The notes below the pieces were generated by a model. That model searched no databases and had not been told where the DNA came from. It saw only the letters and a list, made by a program, of their open reading frames with translations. Of a DNA stretch of 6,083 nucleotides, positions 1 to 6,049 are shown in pieces (the first letter of the stretch is position 1; each line of letters begins with the position of its first letter). Source of the DNA: Vulcanimicrobiota bacterium (GTDB lineage: Bacteria; Vulcanimicrobiota; Vulcanimicrobiia; Vulcanimicrobiales; Vulcanimicrobiaceae). The stretch lies in assembly GCA_019233415.1 (NCBI GenBank), contig JAFAMK010000357.1, forward strand, positions 1 through 6,083. The letters are read 5' to 3'. A program made the translations under genes and the position numbers.

Positions 1-708
1 GCCGGTGAAGCCGGCGTTGTAGGCGCCGGTGTAGTCGAAGACGTTGCCAATCTGCTGCGGGCTGTAGCCGCTGTAGGTGTCGGCGCCGCCGCTGACCGGC
101 ACGTTCGTGCGGTAGGTGCGGCGCAGTGAGACGAGGTGCGCCATCGCGGTGACGGGGAGCGCGCGCGCGAGCCGCGGCGTCGTGCGCGGCGCGATGAACG
201 TCGTGCTGCCCTGCTGGTAGCGGCCGAACGTCGTGCCGAGCGCGGTTTCGAGCGCATGCTGCGGACCGCTCACGTAGAGCGAGAGGCGCTGCGGCCAGCC
301 GCCGACGTGCAGCCCGTACGCCGCGAAGTACGACGCAACGCTGGTGACGGTCGACGCGGACGCGCCGTAGCTGTTGCCGATCTGCTGCGGCGTCAGGAAG
401 TTGCGGTAGAGCGGCGAGTGCGGGTCGCTGACCGCGGCCGCGTAGCGGACGAGGCCGTCGGCGTTCTGCGGCTGCAGCACGACGTCGACGCCGAGCGTCC
501 CGACGTCGGCCGGCCCGAGGTACTGCGCGCCGGCGAGCGCGTCGGCGCCGTAGGCGAAGCTCGCGGTCCCGGCGGTTCCGCCGCTCGGCGTCGGCGTCGG
601 CGCGGCGAACGGCGTCTGCGGCAGCGCATGCGCGCCGCCTCCCCCGCCGCATCCGGCGAGCGCGAGCGCGGCGAGCAGCGCGAGCGAGGTGGTGGAGCGG
701 CGGTTCAC
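1..708 (-). CDS. Lipid-anchored sedolisin (S53 serine-carboxyl peptidase), N-terminal part, truncated by the window edge
   Basis: Sedolisins are secreted endopeptidases, usually active at acid pH, made with a large propeptide that folds the enzyme and is then cut off. The first 236 residues are visible. Residues 1-20 are a lipoprotein signal peptide ending in LALAGC (Cys20), followed by a glycine run and a Thr/Pro linker. Residues about 65-205 match the pro-kumamolisin activation domain: a GVDVVLQP strand from residue 73, the hallmark LTPQQIGNSYG around residues 105-115, then a YVSG...ALGTTFGRY segment and a terminal LRRTYR. Residues about 213-236 (SPQQIGNVFDYTGAYNAGFTG) match the start of the S53 catalytic domain, just before the usual GQTIA strand. 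The catalytic Glu, Asp and Ser lie off the left edge, so activity cannot be judged. The GTG start is chosen because GGAGGAG sits 4 nt upstream and the signal peptide begins there. It overlaps the upstream gene's stop as GTGA. Family call is firm; gene completeness is unknown. Confidence 0.88.
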   Translation of the reverse strand, partial: MNRRSTTSLALLAALALAGCGGGGGAHALPQTPFAAPTPTPSGGTAGTASFAYGADALAGAQYLGPADVGTLGVDVVLQPQNADGLVRYAAAVSDPHSPLYRNFLTPQQIGNSYGASASTVTSVASYFAAYGLHVGGWPQRLSLYVSGPQHALETALGTTFGRYQQGSTTFIAPRTTPRLARALPVTAMAHLVSLRRTYRTNVPVSGGADTYSGYSPQQIGNVFDYTGAYNAGFTG

Positions 709-2126
709 AGGGCTCCTCCGGTGAGGTGCAGGTGCGCGGCGGCGCGCAGCAGTTGCGCGGCGCGGCGGCGGTGGGCGGCGCGCACGACGCGCTCGAAGTT
801 GGCGTGCAGCGCGGCGGACATGCCGAACACCGGTGCCGACGGCGCGCTCACGCCGCGTGTCCCGCGCTGCGAAGACGCATTGATCAGTGGGCTCGGCTCC
901 ATCGTGAGCGTCTCGCTGACCGTGGTGATCTCGAGCGGCGGCGTCGCGGTGAACGCGAAGCGCTGGTCGCCGTTGAAGTCGTAATACAGCGTCTGCTTGT
1001 CGGTCGCGACCGTGCAGAGCACGCCGTAGCCGGCCGCGACGTAACTCGTCGTCGTCTGCGCTTCGGTGTAGCCGAGGATCGTGTCGGTGCGCGCGATCGT
1101 CTGCGCGAGCGCCGTTGCGTGGCCCGGGAACGCCTTCTGGAGGTTGCACGACGCGGGGATCGTCACGACGCCTTGATCCTGATCGGTCTCGCCGTAGAGC
1201 GCCGGCGCGTTGCCGAACCAGGTCGGAATCTGGAACGTCGACGACGGCTTGACCGTCGTGTCGGTTCCCGCGTACTCGTTCACCGTGATCAGCGGCGGCC
1301 CGGACGGCTGCGGCTCCGGCGGGCTGTAGGTGATCGAGATCGTGCTGCCGTTGGCAACGAACGAGAACGTCCCGCTGCCGTCGGTGTTCTCTTGAATTTG
1401 CCCGACGCCGGTGATGCCCGGCGCGGCGAAGTTCGGCGGGTACGTCGTCTTCTCGGTGTACGAGCCGTCGGCGTTCGTCGTGCGCACGACGGTGATCGGC
1501 GACCCGGTCGCGTCGCCCGCGACGGCCTCGTCGACCGTCGCCGACGGACCGTTGCTCCACGACGCACCCGGCGTCTGCGGAATCTGGTCGAGCACGAGCG
1601 GCGGCGCGTACAGCGTCGAGGTCGTGTCGCCGGCTTCGTCGGCGAACTGCGCGCCATAGCTCAGCAGCTGCGTCAGCGCACCGACCTGCACGAGCGATTC
1701 GTACGTGTCGGTCGTCGAGGTCGTCGTCTTCAGGCCGCTGGTCTGCGTGTCGGTCTCCGCGACGTGCAGTCCGACGAGGCCGCTCGTTCCGTTGTACGTC
1801 TGGTTCGTCGAGACGGTGACCGTCTGCGCGACGTTCACGGTGGTCGTCGCGACCGGCTCGGGCGAGGGCGTCCCCGGCGCGACGATCTCAGGAAAGCTCT
1901 GGAACGCTTGCTGGAGCTGCCCGGAGTAGGCGAAGGTGTCACCCGCGGCGCGCGGGTAGAGCGGGGGCACCGGCGTCGGTGTCGGTGCGGGTGTCGTCGC
2001 CGACGTGTTCGTCGCGGTGCTTGCACCGCTCGGTGTCGGCACGCTGCTTCCTCCGCCTCCCCCGCACCCGGCCAGGAAGAGGAAGCACGACGAAGCGAGG
2101 GCAATGGCGTGAGCCCCTGCGCGCAT
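705..2126 (-). CDS. Ser/Thr-rich lipoprotein of unknown function, first gene of the sedolisin operon
   Basis: I do not recognise a family for this 473-residue protein. Residues 1-21 are a lipoprotein signal peptide with lipobox LAGC (Cys21), followed by five glycines and a Ser/Thr/Pro linker with a TPAPTPTP stretch to about residue 57. The body is rich in Thr, Ser, Gly and aromatic residues in alternating patterns suggestive of beta-structure (for example TLYYDFNGDQRFAFTAT). Cys327 and Cys371 are the only cysteines after Cys21 and could form a disulfide. The last ~38 residues change to an Ala/Arg-rich, probably helical tail. An earlier ATG at 2225 is in frame, but ATG 2126 is preferred: it has GGAGGA 9 nt upstream and starts directly on the signal peptide. 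The stop TGA overlaps the sedolisin GTG, so this gene is probably co-transcribed and translationally coupled with it. A substrate-binding, inhibitor or chaperone-like partner of the peptidase is possible but not shown. Confidence 0.85.
   Translation of the reverse strand: MRAGAHAIALASSCFLFLAGCGGGGGSSVPTPSGASTATNTSATTPAPTPTPVPPLYPRAAGDTFAYSGQLQQAFQSFPEIVAPGTPSPEPVATTTVNVAQTVTVSTNQTYNGTSGLVGLHVAETDTQTSGLKTTTSTTDTYESLVQVGALTQLLSYGAQFADEAGDTTSTLYAPPLVLDQIPQTPGASWSNGPSATVDEAVAGDATGSPITVVRTTNADGSYTEKTTYPPNFAAPGITGVGQIQENTDGSGTFSFVANGSTISITYSPPEPQPSGPPLITVNEYAGTDTTVKPSSTFQIPTWFGNAPALYGETDQDQGVVTIPASCNLQKAFPGHATALAQTIARTDTILGYTEAQTTTSYVAAGYGVLCTVATDKQTLYYDFNGDQRFAFTATPPLEITTVSETLTMEPSPLINASSQRGTRGVSAPSAPVFGMSAALHANFERVVRAAHRRRAAQLLRAAAHLHLTGGAL
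713..719 (-). promoter_or_regulatory. Ribosome binding site of the sedolisin gene
   Basis: On the minus strand the sequence reads GGAGGAG, then CCCT, then the GTG start at 708-706. The Shine-Dalgarno bases lie inside the last codons of the upstream lipoprotein gene, where they encode its Gly-Gly-Ala. This site decides the non-ATG start of the sedolisin gene and fits coupled translation. Confidence 0.8.
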
Positions 2127-2135
2127 ACGGATCGA

Positions 2136-2141
2136 TCCTCC
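2136..2141 (-). promoter_or_regulatory. Ribosome binding site of the 473-aa lipoprotein gene
   Basis: The minus strand reads GGAGGA followed by 9 nt and the ATG at 2126-2124. This selects the internal methionine over the longer in-frame ATG at 2225, which would place about 33 non-signal residues ahead of the hydrophobic signal segment. Confidence 0.75.
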
Positions 2142-2188
2142 ACGAACGTGGGACGCGCAGCACACCTGCTCCGCGCGTTCCGCATGTG

Positions 2189-2217
2189 ATATCAGCCGAC
2201 CGTAAATCGCCCGTAAA
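2189..2217 (-). promoter_or_regulatory. Candidate sigma70-like promoter of the lipoprotein-sedolisin operon
   Basis: On the minus strand TTTACG (2217-2212) is followed after exactly 17 bp by TGATAT (2194-2189). The match is 4 of 6 to the -35 consensus and 3 of 6 to the -10, so the boxes are weak although the spacing is ideal. Initiation near 2182 would give a leader of about 56 nt before the ATG at 2126. The -35 box lies inside one copy of the heptamer repeat, an arrangement expected of an activator-dependent promoter. This is inferred from sequence only. Confidence 0.35.
2200..2217 (+). repeat. Heptamer direct repeat CCGTAAA, 11-bp period; candidate SARP-type operator
   Basis: CCGTAAA occurs at 2200-2206 and again, identical, at 2211-2217, separated by four bases (TCGC). 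Seven-base direct repeats with four-base spacers, placing both on one helical face, are the known architecture of binding sites for SARP-family winged-helix activators. The neighbouring gene encodes such a domain. The second copy overlaps the candidate -35 box of the divergent operon. That the adjacent regulator binds here is inference. Confidence 0.5.
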
Positions 2218-2236
2218 CGCCGCACGGCTCCGCAGC

Positions 2237-5068
2237 GTGTCGAGCCCGCTCGTGCGCCTGCGGCTGCTCGGCGGCTACGAGATCAGCGCCGACGGAATCC
2301 CCGTGCGGCCGCCGCCGACGGCGAAGGCGCGCTCGCTGCTCGCTTATCTCGCGCTGCGCCGCGGCGAGCGGCTGCGCCGCGACGTGCTCACGCTCGAGTT
2401 CTGGCCCGACGCAGAACCGACCAGCGCGCGCAACAACCTCAAGACCGCGCTCTCGCAGATTCGCAAGACCTTCAAGGATGCGGGCGTCGAGCCGGACGCG
2501 GTCGTCGCGGCGGCGCGCGAGGACGTGCGCTGGACCGCGCCGGCGACCGTCGACGCGCGCGAGTTCGAGTGCTGCGCCGCCGACGAGGCGTCCGAGCGGG
2601 CCCGCGCGCTCGCGCTCTACCGTGGCGAGTTCGTGCCCGGTGACTACACGCCGTGGGCCAACGACGTGCGCGACCGCCTCGCCGCGCGCTTCGAGGACCT
2701 GCTGCGCGCGGAGCTGGTGCTGCGCGGGACGCCCGCGCTCGCCGAGCGCATTCTGCTGCTCGACCCGTTCTGCAACGACGCGTACGTCGCGCTGATCGAG
2801 GACGCGCTGCGCCGTGGCCGCACCCGCGAGGCGCAGCGCGTCTACCGCCGCTATGCGCTCGCCCTGGCGGAGATCGGGAGCGCGCCGAGCGCGGAGCTGG
2901 CGGCGCGCGTCGGGATGCGCGCGCCGGTGGCGCCCGAGGGCGAACTCGGCTTCGTCGGGCGCGCGCACGAACTGCTCCGGCTGCGCGCGTGGCTCGACGA
3001 TCCTGCGCGGCCGCCTGCGCTCATCGTCGCGGGGATCGCGGGAATCGGCAAGCACGCGCTGGTCGCGGAAGCGCTGCGCGCCGCGGCGGCCGACGACATT
3101 GCGACGCTCGACGCGCCGAGCGGTGAACCGTCGCGCGCCGCGGCGCGCGTGATCGTCTGCGCGCGCCCCGAGACGCTGGCGAGCGCGCGCAGCCGCTTCC
3201 CCGGCGCGCGCGAACTACTGCTCGGTCCGCTCACGCGCGACGAGGTCGCGCTCGGGCTCGCGCGCCGCTTCCCGGCCGACGAGATCGTGCAGGTCGGCGA
3301 GGCGGTCTGGCAGCGCTGCTGCGGGCACCCGCTGCTGCTCAAGGCGGAACTCGGGCGTCTCGCCGAGCGCGACGCGAGCGGCGCGCTCCCGGCCAGCGAG
3401 CGGCGCCTGCCGCGCTCGGTCGAGCGGCGCTTCGCCGAACAACTTCGCGCGGCGGGCGACGACGCGCAGCGCGTCGCGGAACTGCTCGCGCTCGAACCGC
3501 AGCTCGACGACGACGATCTGGTCGCGCTGCTCGACTTCAGCCTCGAACGCGTCTGCGACGCGCGCGACCGGCTGACGGCGCTCGAGATCGTGCACGACGA
3601 GCAGCCGGCGCGGTTCACCTACCCGGTCTTCGCCGACGTCGCGTTGAGCGCGCTCGCGCCGGGCCGGCGCCGCCAGACGATCGCGCGGATCACCGAGCGT
3701 CTTGCGCTTCACGAGCACCCGAGCGCGAAGCTGCGCCGCGCCGCGCACTTCGTCGCGCTGGGCCGCGAGCGCGAGGCGGCGCGCGCGTACCTCGACGCCG
3801 GCCGCGACTACGTCGCGTTCGCCGCGTGGCGGAACGCGCTCGACGCGTACGACGCGGGGATCGCGCTGCTCGAACGGACCGCGACCTCGGCCGCGGCGAC
3901 CGCGCTGCTGCGCGAGCTGCACCTCGCGCGCGGCAACGCGCTCTACGAGTACGGCGACTTCGCCGCGTCGGTTCGCGCGCTCGACGGCGTGCTGCAGTAT
4001 AGCGACGCGCGGGCGGACGGCGCCCAGCGCGCCGGCGCCCTCGTGACGATGGCGTACGGCCTCTCGCGCCTCTACCACACTAGCGCGGCGTGGTCGGCGG
4101 CGCGGCAGGCGGTCGACGAGGCGCGCGCGTCGGGCGACCTGCACGCGGAGCTGCTGACCGCGACGATCGTCTCGCGCCTGCTGCACGGCGACGGACGCTA
4201 CGAGGACGCGATGGCGTGCGTCGTCGACGCGTACGAACGCGCGGTCGACGCGCGAGAGTGGCGGATCGCGGCGGCGCTCGCGCGGCGCGCCGCCGACACC
4301 ACGCGCCGGCAGTTCCGCTTCGAGGACTGCTACCGCTGGGCGGAGCTCCAGCTCGACGCGTCGATCCTCGCCGGCCCGGAGATGGAGGCCGAAGCACATT
4401 ACGGAATCGGCGCGGTCCACTACGCGGTGAACCGGCTCGACGACGCGCTCGCGCACGCGCGCGAGGGGCTGCGGCTCGTCGCCGGAATTCGCCGCCGCCA
4501 CGCGCTCTCGCCGCTCCCGCTCGGGATGCTCGAATGGTGTTGTCAGAGTGCGGTCGTCCACACGCACCTCGTCTCGGGCGCGGTCGACGAGGCGCTGGGC
4601 GAATCGGCGGCGCTGCTGCGCTCGCCGTGGATCTTCAACATGGCGATGTGCGGGACCGTGACGCTCTCGATCCTCACCGACGTGTATCTCGCCGCGAACA
4701 CGCCGCGCGAGCTGCGCGCCGCGGTCGCGCTCGCGCAGCGCATCCCGTCGATCCCGGTCAACGACCCCTCGTTCTACCTCGACCGGCTCTCTCGCGCGCG
4801 CATCGCCGCGCGTACCGAGCCGCGCGACGCCGCCGTCGCGCAGTTGCGCGCCGCATTCCACGCGATCGACCGCGCCGCCCCGATCGTCACCGACCAGATT
4901 CACATCGCGTACGAGCTGATCGCCGGCGCCGCGCGCGGCCTCGACGACGCGCTCGCCGTGCGCGCGGGTGAACTCGGTGCGCAGCACCGCCGCCGGCTCG
5001 TCGAAGCGGCGGGCCCACTCTGGGGCGGGCCGCACGAGACGGCGGCAGCTTCCGCCACCGCCGTCTAG
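2237..5068 (+). CDS. SARP/BTAD-STAND family transcriptional regulator with TPR-like C-terminus and degenerate NTPase core
   Basis: This 943-aa protein is a probable cytoplasmic DNA-binding regulator. Residues ~6-100 form an OmpR/SARP-type winged helix (RLRLLGGYEI start, recognition helix near ARNNLKTALSQIRKTF, 64-79). Residues ~105-226 are the bacterial transcriptional activation domain (YRGEFVPG, LLLDPFCNDAYVALIEDALRRG). A FVGRAHEL motif at 239-246 opens a STAND-type NTPase module: Walker A-like GIAGIGKH (266-273), strand VIVCAR (305-310), and GHPLLL (363-368). The Walker A Ser/Thr is His273, and only ~30 residues separate Walker A from VIVCAR, with no clear Walker B. Residues ~490-940 are helical and TPR-like. 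There is no C-terminal LuxR-type HTH. Length is similar to AfsR-like regulators. Start is uncertain: GTG 2237 and GTG 2252 (VRLRLLGG) both lack a clear Shine-Dalgarno; GTG 2186 and the longer in-frame ATG at 1979 are disfavoured by codon composition and overlap with the divergent gene. Its target is probably the divergent operon or its own promoter. Confidence 0.87.
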   Translation: MSSPLVRLRLLGGYEISADGIPVRPPPTAKARSLLAYLALRRGERLRRDVLTLEFWPDAEPTSARNNLKTALSQIRKTFKDAGVEPDAVVAAAREDVRWTAPATVDAREFECCAADEASERARALALYRGEFVPGDYTPWANDVRDRLAARFEDLLRAELVLRGTPALAERILLLDPFCNDAYVALIEDALRRGRTREAQRVYRRYALALAEIGSAPSAELAARVGMRAPVAPEGELGFVGRAHELLRLRAWLDDPARPPALIVAGIAGIGKHALVAEALRAAAADDIATLDAPSGEPSRAAARVIVCARPETLASARSRFPGARELLLGPLTRDEVALGLARRFPADEIVQVGEAVWQRCCGHPLLLKAELGRLAERDASGALPASERRLPRSVERRFAEQLRAAGDDAQRVAELLALEPQLDDDDLVALLDFSLERVCDARDRLTALEIVHDEQPARFTYPVFADVALSALAPGRRRQTIARITERLALHEHPSAKLRRAAHFVALGREREAARAYLDAGRDYVAFAAWRNALDAYDAGIALLERTATSAAATALLRELHLARGNALYEYGDFAASVRALDGVLQYSDARADGAQRAGALVTMAYGLSRLYHTSAAWSAARQAVDEARASGDLHAELLTATIVSRLLHGDGRYEDAMACVVDAYERAVDAREWRIAAALARRAADTTRRQFRFEDCYRWAELQLDASILAGPEMEAEAHYGIGAVHYAVNRLDDALAHAREGLRLVAGIRRRHALSPLPLGMLEWCCQSAVVHTHLVSGAVDEALGESAALLRSPWIFNMAMCGTVTLSILTDVYLAANTPRELRAAVALAQRIPSIPVNDPSFYLDRLSRARIAARTEPRDAAVAQLRAAFHAIDRAAPIVTDQIHIAYELIAGAARGLDDALAVRAGELGAQHRRRLVEAAGPLWGGPHETAAASATAV
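5037..5066. terminator. Hairpin at the convergent gene ends, possible bidirectional terminator
   Basis: AGACGGCGG (5037-5045) and CCGCCGTCT (5058-5066) form a perfect 9-bp G/C-rich inverted repeat with a 12-nt loop. The inner GGCGG can alternatively pair with CCGCC at 5052-5056. It covers the last codons and part of the stop codon of the plus-strand regulator, and lies just past the stop of the convergent minus-strand lipoprotein. Neither strand shows a T-rich run after the stem, so intrinsic termination is uncertain. It may instead act as an end-stabilising structure or be partly coincidental in G/C-rich DNA. Confidence 0.35.
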
Positions 5069-5084
5069 TGGTCCTAGACTTCCT

Positions 5085-6038
5085 CTAGAAGGACTGCACG
5101 CAACTGCTCGAGGCGTTGCTCCACAGCGGCTGGGTCGGGAAGCCGCCGGCGTTCGGGTTGTTCTCGAGGTTCGTCCAGGCGCACTTGTCGCCGTTCTCCT
5201 CGTTGTTGATGTCGATCCATCCGCTAGCCGCGTCGGGATCGGTCTCGGTCTCACCCTGTTCGTGGCCGCCGACGATCGAGACGCCGTCGAGCGTGCCGGG
5301 GTTGTTGACGGAGCCCGCGCCGCACGAGGCGCCGACGTCCGGCAGATACGGCAGGTTCGTCCACGGGACGCCTGCGTTCGTCGTCGAGTGGTACGCGCAG
5401 TACTGCGTCCCGAATCCGGACGGCCGGATGCCGTGCGGGAGCGCGACGACGTAACTGGCGTTGATCGACGAGTTGCCGAAGTGCGCCGCCGCGCGCGCCG
5501 CCTCGGCGGCGAGCTGCGACTGCGACGGACGGCTCGGCGGCGAGCTCGTCGTGTCGACGTACGAGCCGATGAAGCTGCCGGCCGCGTTGCCGACGTGCTG
5601 CCCGCCGCTCTGCGTGTACTGCGTCACGCTGTTGAGCCAGCGGCTGCCGCCCATGACTGCATCGAACGCCTTGATGCGCGCCGCGACGCCCTTCGGATCG
5701 CCGGCGCCATTCCACGCCGAGCCCCAGAACACGACGTAGAGTTGCGGGGCCGTTTGGATCGGGCCGCCGCCGTAGAGCAGGTTGTTCACTGCTTGGGTGG
5801 TGCGCTCGCCGGCGTGCGCGAGGCGGTACGCCTGCACCGCGTCGGTCGTCGGGAAGATGCGCACCGTGTCGCCGGTGACGACGTTTTGCGCGCGGAACAG
5901 CGAGATCGTTCGGAACTCGTCGCTCGGCGCTTGTTGCTGCAGTTGAGGATTGCTTGCCGGAACCGTTTGACCGCCGCCACCGCACGCGGTCAGCAACGCA
6001 GAGATCGCCGCAAAGGCGAAAAGTTTGGCCTTTTTCAT
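5085..6038 (-). CDS. EXORDIUM/PHI-1-like lipoprotein with HExxExxTDP metal-site motif
   Basis: This 317-aa protein resembles the EXORDIUM/phosphate-induced protein 1 family, known mainly from plant cell walls but with bacterial members; biochemical activity is unsettled. Residues 1-19 are a lipoprotein signal peptide (MKKAK start, lipobox LTAC, Cys19), then four glycines and a Gln-rich linker. Family-like landmarks follow in order: LYVVFWGSAWNG (100-111) with a helix ending in SVTQYTQSGG (137-146), YVVALPHGI (196-204), CAYHS (214-218), HEQGETETDP (259-268), GW (273-274), GDKCAW (283-288) and LWSNASSSCV (305-314). His259, Glu260, Glu263 and Asp267 fit the family's HExxExxTDP pattern, which looks like a metallopeptidase-type zinc site, though catalysis is unproven. 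Cys214, 239, 286 and 313 could form two disulfides, which would suit an extracytoplasmic protein. The ATG has GAGAGGT 4 nt upstream. It converges on the regulator gene with a 16-bp gap. Confidence 0.82.
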   Translation of the reverse strand: MKKAKLFAFAAISALLTACGGGGQTVPASNPQLQQQAPSDEFRTISLFRAQNVVTGDTVRIFPTTDAVQAYRLAHAGERTTQAVNNLLYGGGPIQTAPQLYVVFWGSAWNGAGDPKGVAARIKAFDAVMGGSRWLNSVTQYTQSGGQHVGNAAGSFIGSYVDTTSSPPSRPSQSQLAAEAARAAAHFGNSSINASYVVALPHGIRPSGFGTQYCAYHSTTNAGVPWTNLPYLPDVGASCGAGSVNNPGTLDGVSIVGGHEQGETETDPDAASGWIDINNEENGDKCAWTNLENNPNAGGFPTQPLWSNASSSCVQSF

Positions 6039-6042
6039 ACAG

Positions 6043-6049
6043 ACCTCTC
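6043..6049 (-). promoter_or_regulatory. Ribosome binding site of the EXORDIUM-like lipoprotein gene
   Basis: The minus strand reads GAGAGGT, then CTGT, then the ATG at 6038-6036. This is a moderate Shine-Dalgarno at normal spacing and supports the start that begins with the basic MKKAK signal peptide. The remaining bases to the window edge hold a short palindrome-like CCCTAAGGG (6054-6062) and no convincing -10/-35 pair, so the promoter may lie outside. Confidence 0.6.

Larger units (their letters stand above)
2127..2236. promoter_or_regulatory. Divergent intergenic promoter region
   Basis: This 110-bp stretch separates the lipoprotein operon (minus strand) from the SARP/BTAD regulator (plus strand). 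Part of it (about 2186-2220) is richer in A/T than anything nearby, and when read in the regulator's frame its codons lose the G/C third-position bias (ATA, TCA, CGT, AAA, GTA, GCA), so it is not coding. It holds the palindromes GGATCGATCC (2129-2138), CCACGAACGTGG (2140-2151) and TGATATCA (2187-2194), and the heptamer direct repeat at 2200-2217. No gene fits here. Confidence 0.7.

Noticed and set aside
136..984. Plus-strand open frame antisense to the sedolisin start
   Set aside because: Arg-rich and spanning two minus-strand genes. The minus strand reads as a pro-kumamolisin domain.
1965..2040. Apparent GTCGGTGTCGGTG-type tandem repeat as a regulatory or satellite repeat
   Set aside because: It is explained by the Thr-Pro codons of the lipoprotein linker read on the other strand.
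726..2189. Long plus-strand open frame antisense to the 473-aa lipoprotein gene
   Set aside because: Its translation is Arg-rich without any recognisable domain, typical of the reverse of a G/C-rich gene. The minus strand has a signal peptide, lipobox, Shine-Dalgarno and coupled downstream gene.
1979..2236. N-terminal extension of the regulator up to the ATG at 1979
   Set aside because: It would overlap the start of the divergent lipoprotein gene, and its codons lack the G/C third-position bias. SARP-domain proteins usually begin just before the RLRLLGG strand.
3215..5254. 679-codon minus-strand open frame antisense to the regulator
   Set aside because: It is Arg/Val/Ala-rich low-complexity translation with no motifs, and it crosses the convergent junction into the opposite lipoprotein gene. 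The plus strand encodes clear SARP, BTAD and STAND landmarks.
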